A stretch of 37,782 nt of DNA from an uncultured Mediterranea sp. (GCA_945641355.1 CALZEQ010000031.1:1-37782), one strand, 5' to 3'. Counted from the stretch's first letter, positions 8,133 through 16,827 are shown. A program made the numbers and translations. The notes: a model not told the origin generated them from the letters alone.

Positions 8133-8654
8133 ATGAAGAAACTGATTTATTTTGCATATATGCTGGTGGGTCTCTGGATGATGACCTCCTGCGAGAAAGA
8201 TGAAATCGGTGCCACCGCCACCGAGTCGATGGCGGGTGAGTGGTATGTTACGGCCGATGCCGTAGACGAGAGCGGCAACCTGGTGTTCGAGGACGTGTTC
8301 GGTTTAGGTCACTTCCTGTTGAATACCTACAATACGGCAGCCAATGTGCCTACGGAGATGTGGGTGAACGATAATGGTAACTTCTGGGAATTCAGCCTGA
8401 AGGTGAACGTAGACATCAATGCGATGACCTTCCAGAGTAGCGGAGCTGTGCCCAACCAGTCGTACGAAGATTGCGACGTGACGCTGGAAGGCGGTAAGAT
8501 TCTGCTGGGTGCTGCCACAACGCCTCACGGCACGCCGGCTGACAGCATCGTATTCTATGTGTCGTTCAGTGACGATTCCTATCCTGCCGATTATGGCTAT
8601 GCCAAGTACAAAGTTTCCGGTTATCGCTATACCGGTCTGACATCGGATGATTGA
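8133..8654 (+). CDS. Lipocalin-like lipid-binding lipoprotein (PF12888-type)
   Basis: A 173-residue lipoprotein. The signal peptide ends MTSC (Cys20) and is followed by EKDE, a K-(D/E)2 surface-export signal. The mature part is a single beta-barrel-like domain (MAGEWYVTADAVDESGNLV; FWEFSLKVNVDINAMTFQSS; KYKVSGYRYTG) resembling the Bacteroides lipid-binding putative hydrolase family found at the end of many SusC/SusD operons. No catalytic residues can be pointed out. It starts 5 nt after the preceding gene and is the last gene before a strong hairpin terminator. The role is probably as an accessory surface protein of the glycan-uptake complex. Confidence 0.7.
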   Translation: MKKLIYFAYMLVGLWMMTSCEKDEIGATATESMAGEWYVTADAVDESGNLVFEDVFGLGHFLLNTYNTAANVPTEMWVNDNGNFWEFSLKVNVDINAMTFQSSGAVPNQSYEDCDVTLEGGKILLGAATTPHGTPADSIVFYVSFSDDSYPADYGYAKYKVSGYRYTGLTSDD

Positions 8655-8717
8655 TTAACTCTCTTCTTAAAGTTTAACTTCAGAACTGGTGAACATCTGA
8701 AGTAGACGTATATAGGT

Positions 8718-8753
8718 GACGGGGAGACTTCGCGAGAAGTCTCCCCGTCTTGA
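8718..8753 (+). terminator. Hairpin terminator of the susC-susD operon
   Basis: Arms 8718-8731 and 8736-8749 form a perfect 14-bp GC-rich stem closed by a GCGA (GNRA) tetraloop. The U-run after it is short (TTGAT). It lies 64 nt after the last lipoprotein gene. Confidence 0.8.
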
Positions 8754-8757
8754 TATT

Positions 8758-8785
8758 GTAGGGGCGCACGATGTTGCGCCCCTAC
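8758..8785. repeat. GTAGGGGCGCA hairpin, dispersed repeat
   Basis: Arms 8758-8768 and 8775-8785 are perfect 11-bp complements. Twenty-one of 22 bases of GCGCACGATGTTGCGCCCCTAC recur at about 30296-30317, so this is a dispersed palindromic element rather than only a local terminator. Confidence 0.7.
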
Positions 8786-8879
8786 TTGTAATTGTTAATA
8801 GATTATAATTAGTTGAGTGTACGTTTACTCTCCAGCGTATATATCAGAAAAACAAAATAATCAGTTGACAGTATACATT

Positions 8880-10100
8880 ATGAAACGATTTGTGTTATGG
8901 GCAAGTGTTGGACTCAGTCTGCTTGCCGCGTGTGCTCCCTCCAAGGGAGAGTTTGATGCAGAGAATGCTCTGAAGTATTGTGACCGGCAGGTACACCGTA
9001 CCTTGTCTGAACTGAGGACGGCCGAAGGGGTGCTCGACTATACCCTGATGCCGCGCAACATCATGGATAGCCTGAATGTGTGGCATTGCCGCAAGGTGGA
9101 CAAGACGGAGTGGTGCAGCGGATTTTGGCCGGGCATCCTGTGGTACGACTATGAGTTTATGGGCGATGCCAAGCTGAAGGAAGAGGCGGCGAAGTACACC
9201 GAGTCGCTGGAGTTCCTGTCGCACATGCCCGCTTACGACCATGATTTGGGTTTCCTGGTGTTCTGTAGTTATGGGAATGCCTATCGGCTGACACACGAGG
9301 AGAAGTACAAACAGGTGATTCTGGACACGGCCGATTCACTGGCCACCCTCTTCAATCCGCGTGTAGGCACTATTCTCTCCTGGCCCAGAGAGGTACCGAC
9401 CTTCGGCGGACACAATACCATTATGGATAACCTCATCAACTTGGAGATGCTCTTCTGGGCAGCCAAGAATGGTAATAAGCCTTATCTGAAGGAAATCGCC
9501 GTGTCCCATGCCGACAAGACGATGGCGAACCAGTTCCGTCCGGACTACACATCATATCATGTGGCAGTCTATGACACGCTGACGGGCGACTTTGTACGCG
9601 GATGCACGCACCAAGGCTATGCCGACGAGTCGATGTGGGCACGCGGACAGGCGTGGGGTGTCTATGGCTATACCGTGGCCTATCGGGAGACCGGCGACCA
9701 CCGTTATCTCGACTTCGTGCAGCAGGTAGCTGATGCCTTCTTGAAGGACTTGCCCGAGGACGGAGTACCTTACTGGGACTACAACGATCCGCGCATACCG
9801 AATGCCCCTCGTGATGCTTCGGCGGCAGCTGTCGTGGCCTCCGCACTGCTGGAACTCTCTACCTATCTGCCCGGGGAGAAGGGTGAAGGTTATCGGAAGG
9901 AGGCGGTACGGATGCTGGCTTCGCTCTCTTCGGATGCCTATGCGTGCGGCAATCGTAAGCCGGCCTTCCTGATGCACTCCACCGGACACCATCCTGCCGG
10001 TTCTGAGATTGATGCTTCCATCATCTATGCCGACTACTACTACATTGAAGCATTGCTGCGCCTGAAACGGCTGAATGAGGGCAGGAACGTGCTGGAATGA
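8880..10100 (+). CDS. GH88 unsaturated glucuronyl hydrolase, lipoprotein
   Basis: It removes the 4,5-unsaturated uronic acid left at the non-reducing end by polysaccharide lyases, acting by hydration of the double bond. Start ATG 8880 is chosen over 8817 because it gives a clean lipoprotein signal (SLLAAC, Cys18). Mature features of the (alpha/alpha)6 barrel: CSGFWPGILWYDYEF, HDLGF with the first acidic residue, MDNLINLEMLFWAA with the second catalytic Asp, GYADESMWARGQAW, and the closing IDASIIYADYYYIEALLRL. Length (406 aa) is normal. It lies after the SusC/SusD terminator and may have its own weak promoter (TACGTTTA at 8820-8827). No polysaccharide lyase is visible, so the full pathway must lie elsewhere. 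It ends only 3 nt from the converging permease gene. Confidence 0.9.
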   Translation: MKRFVLWASVGLSLLAACAPSKGEFDAENALKYCDRQVHRTLSELRTAEGVLDYTLMPRNIMDSLNVWHCRKVDKTEWCSGFWPGILWYDYEFMGDAKLKEEAAKYTESLEFLSHMPAYDHDLGFLVFCSYGNAYRLTHEEKYKQVILDTADSLATLFNPRVGTILSWPREVPTFGGHNTIMDNLINLEMLFWAAKNGNKPYLKEIAVSHADKTMANQFRPDYTSYHVAVYDTLTGDFVRGCTHQGYADESMWARGQAWGVYGYTVAYRETGDHRYLDFVQQVADAFLKDLPEDGVPYWDYNDPRIPNAPRDASAAAVVASALLELSTYLPGEKGEGYRKEAVRMLASLSSDAYACGNRKPAFLMHSTGHHPAGSEIDASIIYADYYYIEALLRLKRLNEGRNVLE

Positions 10101-10103
10101 GCG

Positions 10104-11306
10104 TCAACGTTTCCTCCAGATTTGATTTACTTTGCGCCGGATGGCCACTACGTTGAGTAGCGATACGAACAGGCACAACACGATTCCCGCAACGAGGGTG
10201 AGCAGGATAGAACTGCTCTCCAGTTGCGGGAATAGTTGTTTGAGGCTTCCCTGGTAACTGCCACGTACCCAAACGACACCGCATAGAGAGAGCAACAACA
10301 CACAGCTGTTCAGTCCTAACGTCAGCAACCAGTAGGGCAGGGCCACCTGACGGGGACTGTATCCCGTCAACAGCAGGTTCTCTAACTTCACACTGTTTTT
10401 CTGCAGGAGCAGGAAGATGCTGAGCATCAGGATGTAGAACGAAAGCAGGCTGATGAAGAGTCCCACGCCGATGACAATGCCGATGAGGAGGCGCAGGAAG
10501 TAGGTGGTCTTTCCGGCATCCAGGTTGTTGCCTTCGGTTTCGTAGCTGTGTGAGGTGTAGTAGTCGTGGATGGCCGTATCGGTAGGGTTCTTCACCTCGA
10601 CAATCAGGCGTGAGGGACGTGCCGTCTGGCCGGGTGCATAGGTGGCATTGGCCCATTCGATGAACGACAAAGGTACCAGAATGGTGTTCAGGCGGTTGGA
10701 AAATCCGACGATGTGTCCCTTGAATTCATCTGCCTGCCCGTTGCCTCGTATCCGTATATTCATCTGTATCAGGCTCATTACCCCTTCCGACAGCTTGGGA
10801 AGGCCGCGACTTTGGGCGAACCCGAAGTTGTAGAGATTGAGGTAGTTGCGGGGGATGATAATGGGAATGGTGTGGCTTGACTCATCGAAGGCCCACTTCT
10901 GTAGGCTGACATCGACAAACTCGTCGGGGACGGCTTCAAAAAACATCTCTGTGGAGAACTGGATACCGGCCTGCTGCATCCCCATGCCGGCCGATACCTT
11001 AAAAAGTGAAGGTGTAAAGGACCCCACGTGGCGGGTGAATCCTTGTGCCTTCAGGTCATCTACCTCCGCCTCTGTAAAGGTGTTGCTCTTGCCGGTAAGG
11101 CCTCCCAACGCGCTGATTTTCTTGGTGGTGATGATATACTCTTTCTTCAAGAAGCTGTCGCCTTCGGTAAAGAGAGGAATGACATCGCGATAGAACTGGA
11201 TGCTCAGCAGTACAATGGTCATTCCGAATAGGTTGGCAAGGAAGAATCCTCCCAACTGCCCAACACTGATGTGTTGACGTAATAGTTTCCAGACAAGTCT
11301 GTTCAT
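10104..11306 (-). CDS. FtsX-like ABC transporter permease
   Basis: A 400-residue membrane protein with the MacB/FtsX layout: one N-terminal transmembrane helix (about 18-40), a large periplasmic domain (about 41-270), then three C-terminal helices (about 275-305, 320-345, 365-390) and a basic tail. The TGYSPRQVALPYWLL stretch between the last helices is typical of FtsX-type permeases. It belongs with the ATPase gene 63 nt upstream and the lipoprotein before that. Such complexes move lipoproteins or signal across the envelope rather than import nutrients. The substrate is unknown. The only unusual point is the tandem CTTGTAGCT-type repeat in the gap to the ATPase gene. Confidence 0.8.
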   Translation of the reverse strand: MNRLVWKLLRQHISVGQLGGFFLANLFGMTIVLLSIQFYRDVIPLFTEGDSFLKKEYIITTKKISALGGLTGKSNTFTEAEVDDLKAQGFTRHVGSFTPSLFKVSAGMGMQQAGIQFSTEMFFEAVPDEFVDVSLQKWAFDESSHTIPIIIPRNYLNLYNFGFAQSRGLPKLSEGVMSLIQMNIRIRGNGQADEFKGHIVGFSNRLNTILVPLSFIEWANATYAPGQTARPSRLIVEVKNPTDTAIHDYYTSHSYETEGNNLDAGKTTYFLRLLIGIVIGVGLFISLLSFYILMLSIFLLLQKNSVKLENLLLTGYSPRQVALPYWLLTLGLNSCVLLLSLCGVVWVRGSYQGSLKQLFPQLESSSILLTLVAGIVLCLFVSLLNVVAIRRKVNQIWRKR

Positions 11307-11324
11307 ACTCCTAAATCTATTATA

Positions 11325-11367
11325 CTTGTAACTTGTACTCGTAACTCGTAGCTTGTAGCTCGTAGCT
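11325..11367. repeat. Tandem CTYGTARCT short repeats
   Basis: About six imperfect 7-8-nt units of CTTGTA(G/A)CT or CTCGTA(G/A)CT lie between the ATPase and permease genes of one operon. The same sequence recurs at 30101-30127 and, inverted, at 36871-36890, so this is a dispersed repeat. Confidence 0.7.
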
Positions 11368-11369
11368 AA

Positions 11370-12014
11370 TCACAGATTCCACACCCGGTCGTAGTGCATC
11401 GGCAGATGCTTCCCGATGGAGGTGACGATGATGCCCGCACCTTGACTATCGGCCTCTTCGGTAAGCAGTTGCGCCATGATGGCTGCATTCTCATCGTCCA
11501 GATGGCTGATGGGTTCGTCCAGCAGAATGAAGTCGAAAGGTTGGCAAAGGCTGCGGATAAACGCCACCCGCTGCTGCTGTCCGAAGGATAGTTTGCCGGC
11601 TTTCTCGTCTTTCTTGTCCGCAATGCCCAGCCTCTCCAGAAGTGTCAGAATCTCTTTCTTCTTTTTCCAGCCTGTCAACTGGTTCTTCAACCGGATATTC
11701 TCTAAGGCAGTCAGTTCGGGGAAGATGCGCAGTTCCTGAAACAGGATGCTGAGGGAACGGCGTCGAACTTCTACCCATTCGTCGGTGGAGAATCCCCGAA
11801 TGTTCTTCTCATCAAAGCAGATGATGCCTTGATAGTCTTGTCTGTAGCCGTACAGATAACTGCAGAACGAGGACTTGCCGGTGCCGGAAGCCGCTTCCAG
11901 CAGGTAGTGTTCTCCCTTCCGGAGAGTGAGGTCCTGATGCCATACCTCAGAGGTAACGGTGTTGCGGTCGGCAAACACTTGGGGTAGCGTATGCTGTAGA
12001 TGGATGCTGTTCAT
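11370..12014 (-). CDS. ABC transporter ATPase (LolD/MacB-like)
   Basis: The 214-residue nucleotide-binding subunit powers the FtsX-like permease encoded downstream. It has Walker A AASGTGKS (41-48), a Q-loop region (LFQELRIFPELTALENI), signature LSFGQQQ (142-148, Phe replacing the usual Gly), Walker B FILLDEP (162-168) and a D-loop SHLDD. The end ITSIGKHLPMHYDRVWNL has ITSIGKH where ITHD/ITSH would be usual, so the switch histidine is displaced or weak. It starts 2 nt after the lipoprotein gene, so the two are translationally close. Size and motifs place it with lipoprotein-export or stress ABC systems. Confidence 0.85.
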   Translation of the reverse strand: MNSIHLQHTLPQVFADRNTVTSEVWHQDLTLRKGEHYLLEAASGTGKSSFCSYLYGYRQDYQGIICFDEKNIRGFSTDEWVEVRRRSLSILFQELRIFPELTALENIRLKNQLTGWKKKKEILTLLERLGIADKKDEKAGKLSFGQQQRVAFIRSLCQPFDFILLDEPISHLDDENAAIMAQLLTEEADSQGAGIIVTSIGKHLPMHYDRVWNL

Positions 12015-12016
12015 GC

Positions 12017-13129
12017 TTAAAGACCAATCATTTGTTTTCCGAAGTCAACCAGCTGTTTCAGTGCATTCTGATTCTTCTGCGTGAGTACTACGGTGAAGTT
12101 GGTCCGATGGCTGTCACCCCGCAGATTCATACTTTCCACTTGGGATATCAGTTGGTAGAAAGCTTTTATCTCGGGCTCGTCGGGAGCAAACTCCATCAGT
12201 ACGTGCAGGTTGGTCACTGTCAGCAGTTCGTCTCGGGTCAGTTCGATGTTGAAGGGAATTCCTTGCATCATCCGCAGGAAGGCCTGTTGCAGTTCGCGTG
12301 CATTCTGCGGGTGGAAGGGCTGGTTGCTTTCGCCCGTTATCCCTTCAAATCCTGCCTGCTGGATGCTTGCATAGATGCGTCCTTGCTCAAACAACAGATA
12401 GCTTAACAGTTGGGTTCCGTGAGGCCAGTTCAAGATACCGCGAAGGTCGAAAGGCAGGGAGTCGGGAGTCAATAGCAGACGGACATCGCCCTTCTGCTGC
12501 GTCAGGGCTTGATAGTGAGGATGTGCCGTCAGGCTCTGTTCAGCCTTCTGGCTCATCAGTGCAGCGATGGCTGGCGATAGTTTCTCGACTTCTGCCTGAC
12601 TGCCGGCATAGAGGACTAACAGTGTTCCGTCATTGAAGGAGAGGCGGATGCCTGCCTCTGGAATGTCAGTTGTCTGATAGCCGTTTGCCTTGGCGGGCGG
12701 TGTGCAGAGTCCCTCTTTCCCTAAGTTGCGCAGGGTGGATTCCAGCTTCTTCAAGTCGATTACCTTGAGGGCCAGGGCCGGTTTGTGCAGGGTAGGGGAC
12801 TGGAAGAGGTAGACCGGTGCATTCCAGTCGATACCGCTTTCGGTCGGCTCTTTCAACAGAGTCTCCAGTTGCGAGGCCAGTGCAGGCGACGCTCCTTCAG
12901 TGAGTAAGGTCATCAGTTTCTGTGCCGTCTCACTGTTCTCATTACCGCTTAGGCCGGCTTTGTTGACCAGCTCGTTCAGTTGCATCATGGCCACTTCGGT
13001 AACATTGGAGGGTATCACGTGCAAATAATTTGTTTTTTCACGCTGGCTGCTGCAAGCTGCCAGGACGATCAGCAGCGAGAGTGTCAGAAGAAAACGGCAG
13101 CTGTAGTGCAGAGTGGTAGATACGTTCAT
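12017..13129 (-). CDS. DUF4836-like lipoprotein
   Basis: A 370-residue predicted lipoprotein of unknown function. The start at 13129 is preferred over the longer frame (13174) because it puts a normal signal peptide and lipobox at the N-terminus (LIVLAAC, Cys26) and avoids overlap with rsmE. The mature part begins YLHVIPSNVTEVAMMQLNELVNKAG and alternates helices and strands, resembling the Bacteroidales DUF4836 family (recalled, not searched). It lies directly before an ABC ATPase (2 nt) and an FtsX-like permease, so it may be a substrate, partner or regulator of that transporter. Confidence 0.65.
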   Translation of the reverse strand: MNVSTTLHYSCRFLLTLSLLIVLAACSSQREKTNYLHVIPSNVTEVAMMQLNELVNKAGLSGNENSETAQKLMTLLTEGASPALASQLETLLKEPTESGIDWNAPVYLFQSPTLHKPALALKVIDLKKLESTLRNLGKEGLCTPPAKANGYQTTDIPEAGIRLSFNDGTLLVLYAGSQAEVEKLSPAIAALMSQKAEQSLTAHPHYQALTQQKGDVRLLLTPDSLPFDLRGILNWPHGTQLLSYLLFEQGRIYASIQQAGFEGITGESNQPFHPQNARELQQAFLRMMQGIPFNIELTRDELLTVTNLHVLMEFAPDEPEIKAFYQLISQVESMNLRGDSHRTNFTVVLTQKNQNALKQLVDFGKQMIGL

Positions 13130-13157
13130 GAGTGTATGCAAATAAGTTAGAGTTAAG

Positions 13158-13859
13158 TTAGCGTTGATTGGCAAGGTTCATCAGATGGCAGGCTACCAAG
13201 GCTGCCGTCTCTGTGCGTAGGCGGGAGGGACCCAGACTGATGGGTTGGAATCCCTGTGCCACGGCCTGTTGCACCTCTTCTTCGCTGAAGTCCCCTTCCG
13301 GTCCGATGAGAACCAGTGCGTCCTCTCCCCGTCGGAGTACCTCTTTGAGTAGCGGCTTCTCCCCTTCGTGACAGTGGGCGATGAATTTCTGTCCTTTGAA
13401 TGGTTGCGCAATGAAGCGATTGAAGTCGGTCATCTCGTTCAGTCGGGGCAAGCGGGCCTTGAGCGATTGCTTGATGGCCGATACCAGGATTTTGGAGATG
13501 CGTTCCGTCTTGATGACCTTCCGTTCGGAGAAGCGGCAGTTCAGGAAAGTCAGTTCGTCCATGCCTATTTCGGTAGCTTTCTCGGCAAACCACTCCGTGC
13601 GGTCCATGTTCTTGGTAGGAGCCATGGCAATGTGCAGGTGGCCCGACCAGAGCGGTGCCTGTGGGAGGGTCTCTATGATGCGTACCAGACATCGCTTGTT
13701 TGTTGCGGTTGTTAGTTCGGCACGGTAAAAATTGCCTTGGCCGTCAGCCAGTGTCACCTCGTCGCCGGCCTGCAACCGCAGGACGCGGACTGCATGTGCC
13801 GCCTCCTCTTCGGGCAGCTCGGGCCGGGTTTGTATCTCGGGGGTATAGAAAACGTGCAT
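13158..13859 (-). CDS. rsmE: 16S rRNA (uracil-1498-N3)-methyltransferase RsmE
   Basis: It methylates N3 of U1498 in 16S rRNA with S-adenosylmethionine. The protein is 233 residues, the usual length, with an N-terminal PUA-like domain (HAVRVLRLQAGDEVTLADGQG) and a C-terminal SPOUT knot. The knot motifs GPEGDFSEEE (186-195) and LGPSRLRTETAA (209-220) bind SAM, and EWFAEKATEIGMDEL is a family signature. Its start codon overlaps the stop of the nucleoside permease gene by one base, so the genes are translationally coupled. Nothing is unusual in the protein. Confidence 0.95.
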   Translation of the reverse strand: MHVFYTPEIQTRPELPEEEAAHAVRVLRLQAGDEVTLADGQGNFYRAELTTATNKRCLVRIIETLPQAPLWSGHLHIAMAPTKNMDRTEWFAEKATEIGMDELTFLNCRFSERKVIKTERISKILVSAIKQSLKARLPRLNEMTDFNRFIAQPFKGQKFIAHCHEGEKPLLKEVLRRGEDALVLIGPEGDFSEEEVQQAVAQGFQPISLGPSRLRTETAALVACHLMNLANQR

Positions 13860-15118
13860 TACCGGTTCTTTTGTAATTGTTCAGGCGAATGCTTGTAGCG
13901 GAATACTGCACCGAAGAGCAAACCAATGACCAGAGCGTAGGCTGCAAAAATCAGCCAGATGGGTGTCCAGTCGCGGCTGACCAGTCCGCCTCCCTCGGCA
14001 TAGACCGAAAAGGCATCGACCACGGCACCACTGGCATAGCCTCCGATGATGGCACCCAGTCCGTTGGTCATCATGAAGAAGAGGCCTTGTGCACTGGCGC
14101 GTATGCTGGAGTCGGCCTCCATCTCGGTAAACAGCGAGCCAGAGACGTTGAAGAAGTCGAACGCCATGCCATACACAATCATGGAGAGGATGAGCATCCA
14201 GAGTCCGTTACCGGGGTCGCCCCATCCGAACAGGGCAAAACGGAATACCCAGGCAAACATACTGATGAGCATGACCCGCTTGATGCCGAAGTGCTTCAGG
14301 AAGAAGGGAATGGCCAGAATAAACAGTGTCTCGCTCATCTGCGAGATGGAGAGCAGGATGACCGAGTGCTTTACTCCGAAGGAGTCGGCAAACTCGGGTA
14401 TGGAGGCAAACGAACTCAGGAAGAGGTCGCCATAGGTGTTTGTAATCTGCAGGGCGGCACCTAACAGCATAGAGAAGAGGAAGAATATAGCCATCTTCTT
14501 CCGTTTGAACAGCACTAATGCATCCAACCCGAAGGCGGAGAGCAGACTCTTCTTCTCGCTGCGGGCAGGGATGCAGGCCGGTAACGAAAAGGCGTAGAGC
14601 CCCAGCAGACATGCGGCCGTCGCTGACACTTTCAGTTGGGTGGCATCGGCCTTGAAGCCTGTCAGGTCAACGGCCCACATGGCACAGATGAACCCTACGG
14701 TGCCCCATACGCGGATGGGGGGAAAGTCCTTCACCAAATCCAGCTTGTAACGTTCCAATGCGTTGTATGATACGGTGTTGGCCAGAGACAGCGTAGGCAT
14801 GTATACCAGCATGTTGAGCAGCATGGCCCGATACATCTGGTCGTAGCTAGTGGCTGTGGAGGCATAAATCAGTGCTGCGGCACCAATCAGGTGGAGTACG
14901 CCGTAGAGTCGTTCGGCATTGACCCATTTGTCGGCAACGATACCGGTCAGACCCGGCATGATGAGTGAGGCGATGCCCATGGTAGCAAAGATGGCACCGA
15001 TTTGTCCACCTTCAAAATGCAGGGTACCACCCATGTAGCCCCCTAACGAAATAAGCCATGCGCCCCATACAAAGAATTGTAGGAACTGCATGGCCGTGAG
15101 TCTAAACTTGATGCTCAT
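13859..15118 (-). CDS. Nucleoside permease, NupG-like MFS transporter
   Basis: A 419-residue inner-membrane protein with 12 predicted helices, of the nucleoside:H+ symporter family (NupG/XapB type). It starts with the typical RLTAMQFLQFFVWGAWLISLGGYM, has PGLTGIVADKWVNAERLYG in the first cytoplasmic loop and VRVWGTVGFI-like IRVWGTVGFICAMW in the middle. It probably takes up nucleosides for salvage. The gene starts 17 nt after the small conserved gene and overlaps rsmE by one base at its end, in a minus-strand operon. Substrate range within nucleosides cannot be told from sequence. Confidence 0.85.
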   Translation of the reverse strand: MSIKFRLTAMQFLQFFVWGAWLISLGGYMGGTLHFEGGQIGAIFATMGIASLIMPGLTGIVADKWVNAERLYGVLHLIGAAALIYASTATSYDQMYRAMLLNMLVYMPTLSLANTVSYNALERYKLDLVKDFPPIRVWGTVGFICAMWAVDLTGFKADATQLKVSATAACLLGLYAFSLPACIPARSEKKSLLSAFGLDALVLFKRKKMAIFFLFSMLLGAALQITNTYGDLFLSSFASIPEFADSFGVKHSVILLSISQMSETLFILAIPFFLKHFGIKRVMLISMFAWVFRFALFGWGDPGNGLWMLILSMIVYGMAFDFFNVSGSLFTEMEADSSIRASAQGLFFMMTNGLGAIIGGYASGAVVDAFSVYAEGGGLVSRDWTPIWLIFAAYALVIGLLFGAVFRYKHSPEQLQKNR

Positions 15119-15135
15119 AGTCGGAATGTATGTGT

Positions 15136-15582
15136 TTATTTCTCTAACAAATCTTTCAGGAAGGTATCCAGCTCCTCGTCCAGTCCCTTCAGCAATCCGT
15201 CGTTGACCATCAGGGTGTCATCGTCCATCAGCAGGAGGTCGGCTATGGTCTCCTTCTCTTCATCCACCAGAACGAAAGAGTAGGGCTTCATGATGTTGAG
15301 CTTGTCGAAGGCACCGGCATTCTTCAGCTTGTTGAGCAGGGAGGTCAGGTCTTGTTCAAGGCTCTCATAGAAGTCGTCACCTTCGTAGGCTGTCCACTCT
15401 TCAATGTAGGCATGAGCCAACTTTTCATCCTCATCGTTGAAGATGGTAAAGTCACCCGATGCCTGCTTGGGTTGCAGATGGATGTCGGTAACGATGGTTT
15501 GTTCGCCTCCGCAGTTGTATCTGCCGATGGCCTTTTTCACACTCTCCTCCAGGAGGGCTAATGACGTTTGGCTGAGTTTCAT
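15136..15582 (-). CDS. Conserved acidic hypothetical protein
   Basis: A soluble, acidic 148-residue protein with no signal peptide or membrane segment. The first half is a mixed alpha/beta segment (TIVTDIHLQPKQASGDFTIFNDEDE) and the second half is helical and ends in DEELDTFLKDLLEK. I do not recognise a named domain. It is first in a minus-strand run with the nucleoside permease and rsmE and has a good -7 box 26 nt upstream. Cytoplasmic location is likely; no function can be given. Confidence 0.65.
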   Translation of the reverse strand: MKLSQTSLALLEESVKKAIGRYNCGGEQTIVTDIHLQPKQASGDFTIFNDEDEKLAHAYIEEWTAYEGDDFYESLEQDLTSLLNKLKNAGAFDKLNIMKPYSFVLVDEEKETIADLLLMDDDTLMVNDGLLKGLDEELDTFLKDLLEK

Positions 15583-15607
15583 ACTGTTCTTTTTTTCTTT
15601 GCAAGTT

Positions 15608-15615
15608 CAAAGGTA
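15608..15615 (-). promoter_or_regulatory. Predicted -7 box for the small protein-nupG-rsmE run
   Basis: The minus strand reads TACCTTTG, an exact TAnnTTTG match 26 nt before the start at 15582. No convincing -33 TTTG is seen. Confidence 0.5.
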
Positions 15616-15653
15616 GAGAAAAAAATTAAAACACGGCTATGAATGGCTGAAAA

Positions 15654-16745
15654 TTATTCGTTGAAACGTTGCATTTGCATATCCAGCCGGCTCAGGCCCT
15701 CTTCCCGTTTCTTCAATTCCTCCTTATAGAGTGTGAATAGCAGGTAGTAAGAGCGTCGGCCCTCCTTCATGGCCTCTTCCAGTTCCTGTTGAGGTGTCTT
15801 CCCAACCGGGAGGGCCAGCTGTTCTGCCCGTGTGACCCACTCCTTGGCGGTGGAGATGCTGTCGCGCATCTCGTAGCTCAAGGCCAGGTTGTAGGCTGCA
15901 TACATCTGCTGCTTCCCCTTCTTCGTGTCGTACACCTGTTTCCACAGCTTGCCGGCTTCGTCCCAGTCTCCTTCTTTGGCATAGACTGCCGCATCGCGCA
16001 TGTTGACGGAACCTCCGGTAAAGAGGTATCGCTCGGCATGTTGCCAATAGGGCAGCATCTGTCTGACAGGTACGCTGCCGGCAAAATCGGAGGCTTCCTG
16101 TAGCATATCCTTCTCGCTGATGAGACGGGCGTGTGCCTGCGCTTCGGTCTGTCCGGCCTCCTCCCAATAGATGCTGTCGTTGCCTATCAGGGTGACCATT
16201 GCTCCCCGACGGTTGGGCAGGTAGACTCTGACGGTAGGGAATACTTTTACATCGACGGTACCCAGGTAGAGACCCCATTCCGGCCTCAGGCTGGTTTTCC
16301 ATATCGCATTCACTTGGATGTTCTCCAATGAAACCAGGAAGTCTACATCCAACGCTTCTGTCAGCTCATTGACCTGCTCGGTAGAGAGGATGGCTTCGGA
16401 CGGTGTCTCAGCGGCTTTCTCCCGCAGGGCTGAGTCGCAGATGACCACTTCGTCAAAGTATTCTGCATCGGCCAGTGCATCGGCCAGTGCTTCGGCTGTA
16501 CGCTTCCCGTCACCTTCATAGTAGTGTACAATCCGTTCCGGCAGGTTGTCTCCTTGCGGTTCCTTCTTGGTTCCCAGATTCTGGTTGTTGTACTCAACAG
16601 GCATGTTGTTGACTACGGCCACACGTCTCAGGCTATTGGGAAAGCTGACATCGGCCGGAATCATGTAATCGATGGTGAGCTGTTCTACACTTTGACAGGC
16701 GGATAGAAGCAACAGGCTACAGAGGAAAATGGAATATTTAGACAT
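15654..16745 (-). CDS. DUF6340-like lipoprotein with helical repeats
   Basis: A 363-residue predicted lipoprotein. Start 16745 is preferred because it gives a signal peptide ending LLSAC (Cys17); the frame is open further upstream but overlaps the secA terminator. The mature N-terminal half carries a LRRVAVVNNMP strand and a receptor-like fold resembling Bacteroidales DUF6340 proteins. The C-terminal third (AAVYAKEGDWDEAGKLWKQVY; AAYNLALSYEMRDSISTAKEWVTRAEQL) is TPR-like. It probably sits in the periplasmic leaflet of the outer membrane as a scaffold. It is separated from secA upstream by a long hairpin. Family number is from memory. Confidence 0.65.
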   Translation of the reverse strand: MSKYSIFLCSLLLLSACQSVEQLTIDYMIPADVSFPNSLRRVAVVNNMPVEYNNQNLGTKKEPQGDNLPERIVHYYEGDGKRTAEALADALADAEYFDEVVICDSALREKAAETPSEAILSTEQVNELTEALDVDFLVSLENIQVNAIWKTSLRPEWGLYLGTVDVKVFPTVRVYLPNRRGAMVTLIGNDSIYWEEAGQTEAQAHARLISEKDMLQEASDFAGSVPVRQMLPYWQHAERYLFTGGSVNMRDAAVYAKEGDWDEAGKLWKQVYDTKKGKQQMYAAYNLALSYEMRDSISTAKEWVTRAEQLALPVGKTPQQELEEAMKEGRRSYYLLFTLYKEELKKREEGLSRLDMQMQRFNE

Positions 16746-16764
16746 GGGACATGGAGATATAAAA

Positions 16765-16818
16765 TGGAGATGTATCAGGCAGGAACAGAACGGTTTTGTT
16801 CCTGCTGATACATCTCCA
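16765..16818 (-). terminator. Long hairpin after secA
   Basis: Arms 16765-16786 and 16798-16818 pair over 21 bp with one bulged G around an 11-nt loop. On the minus strand it follows the secA stop by 9 nt and is followed by ATTTTATA, fitting a terminator. It also lies 20 nt before the next lipoprotein start, so it could alternatively regulate that gene. Confidence 0.7.
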
Positions 16819-16827
16819 CAAAGTTGA

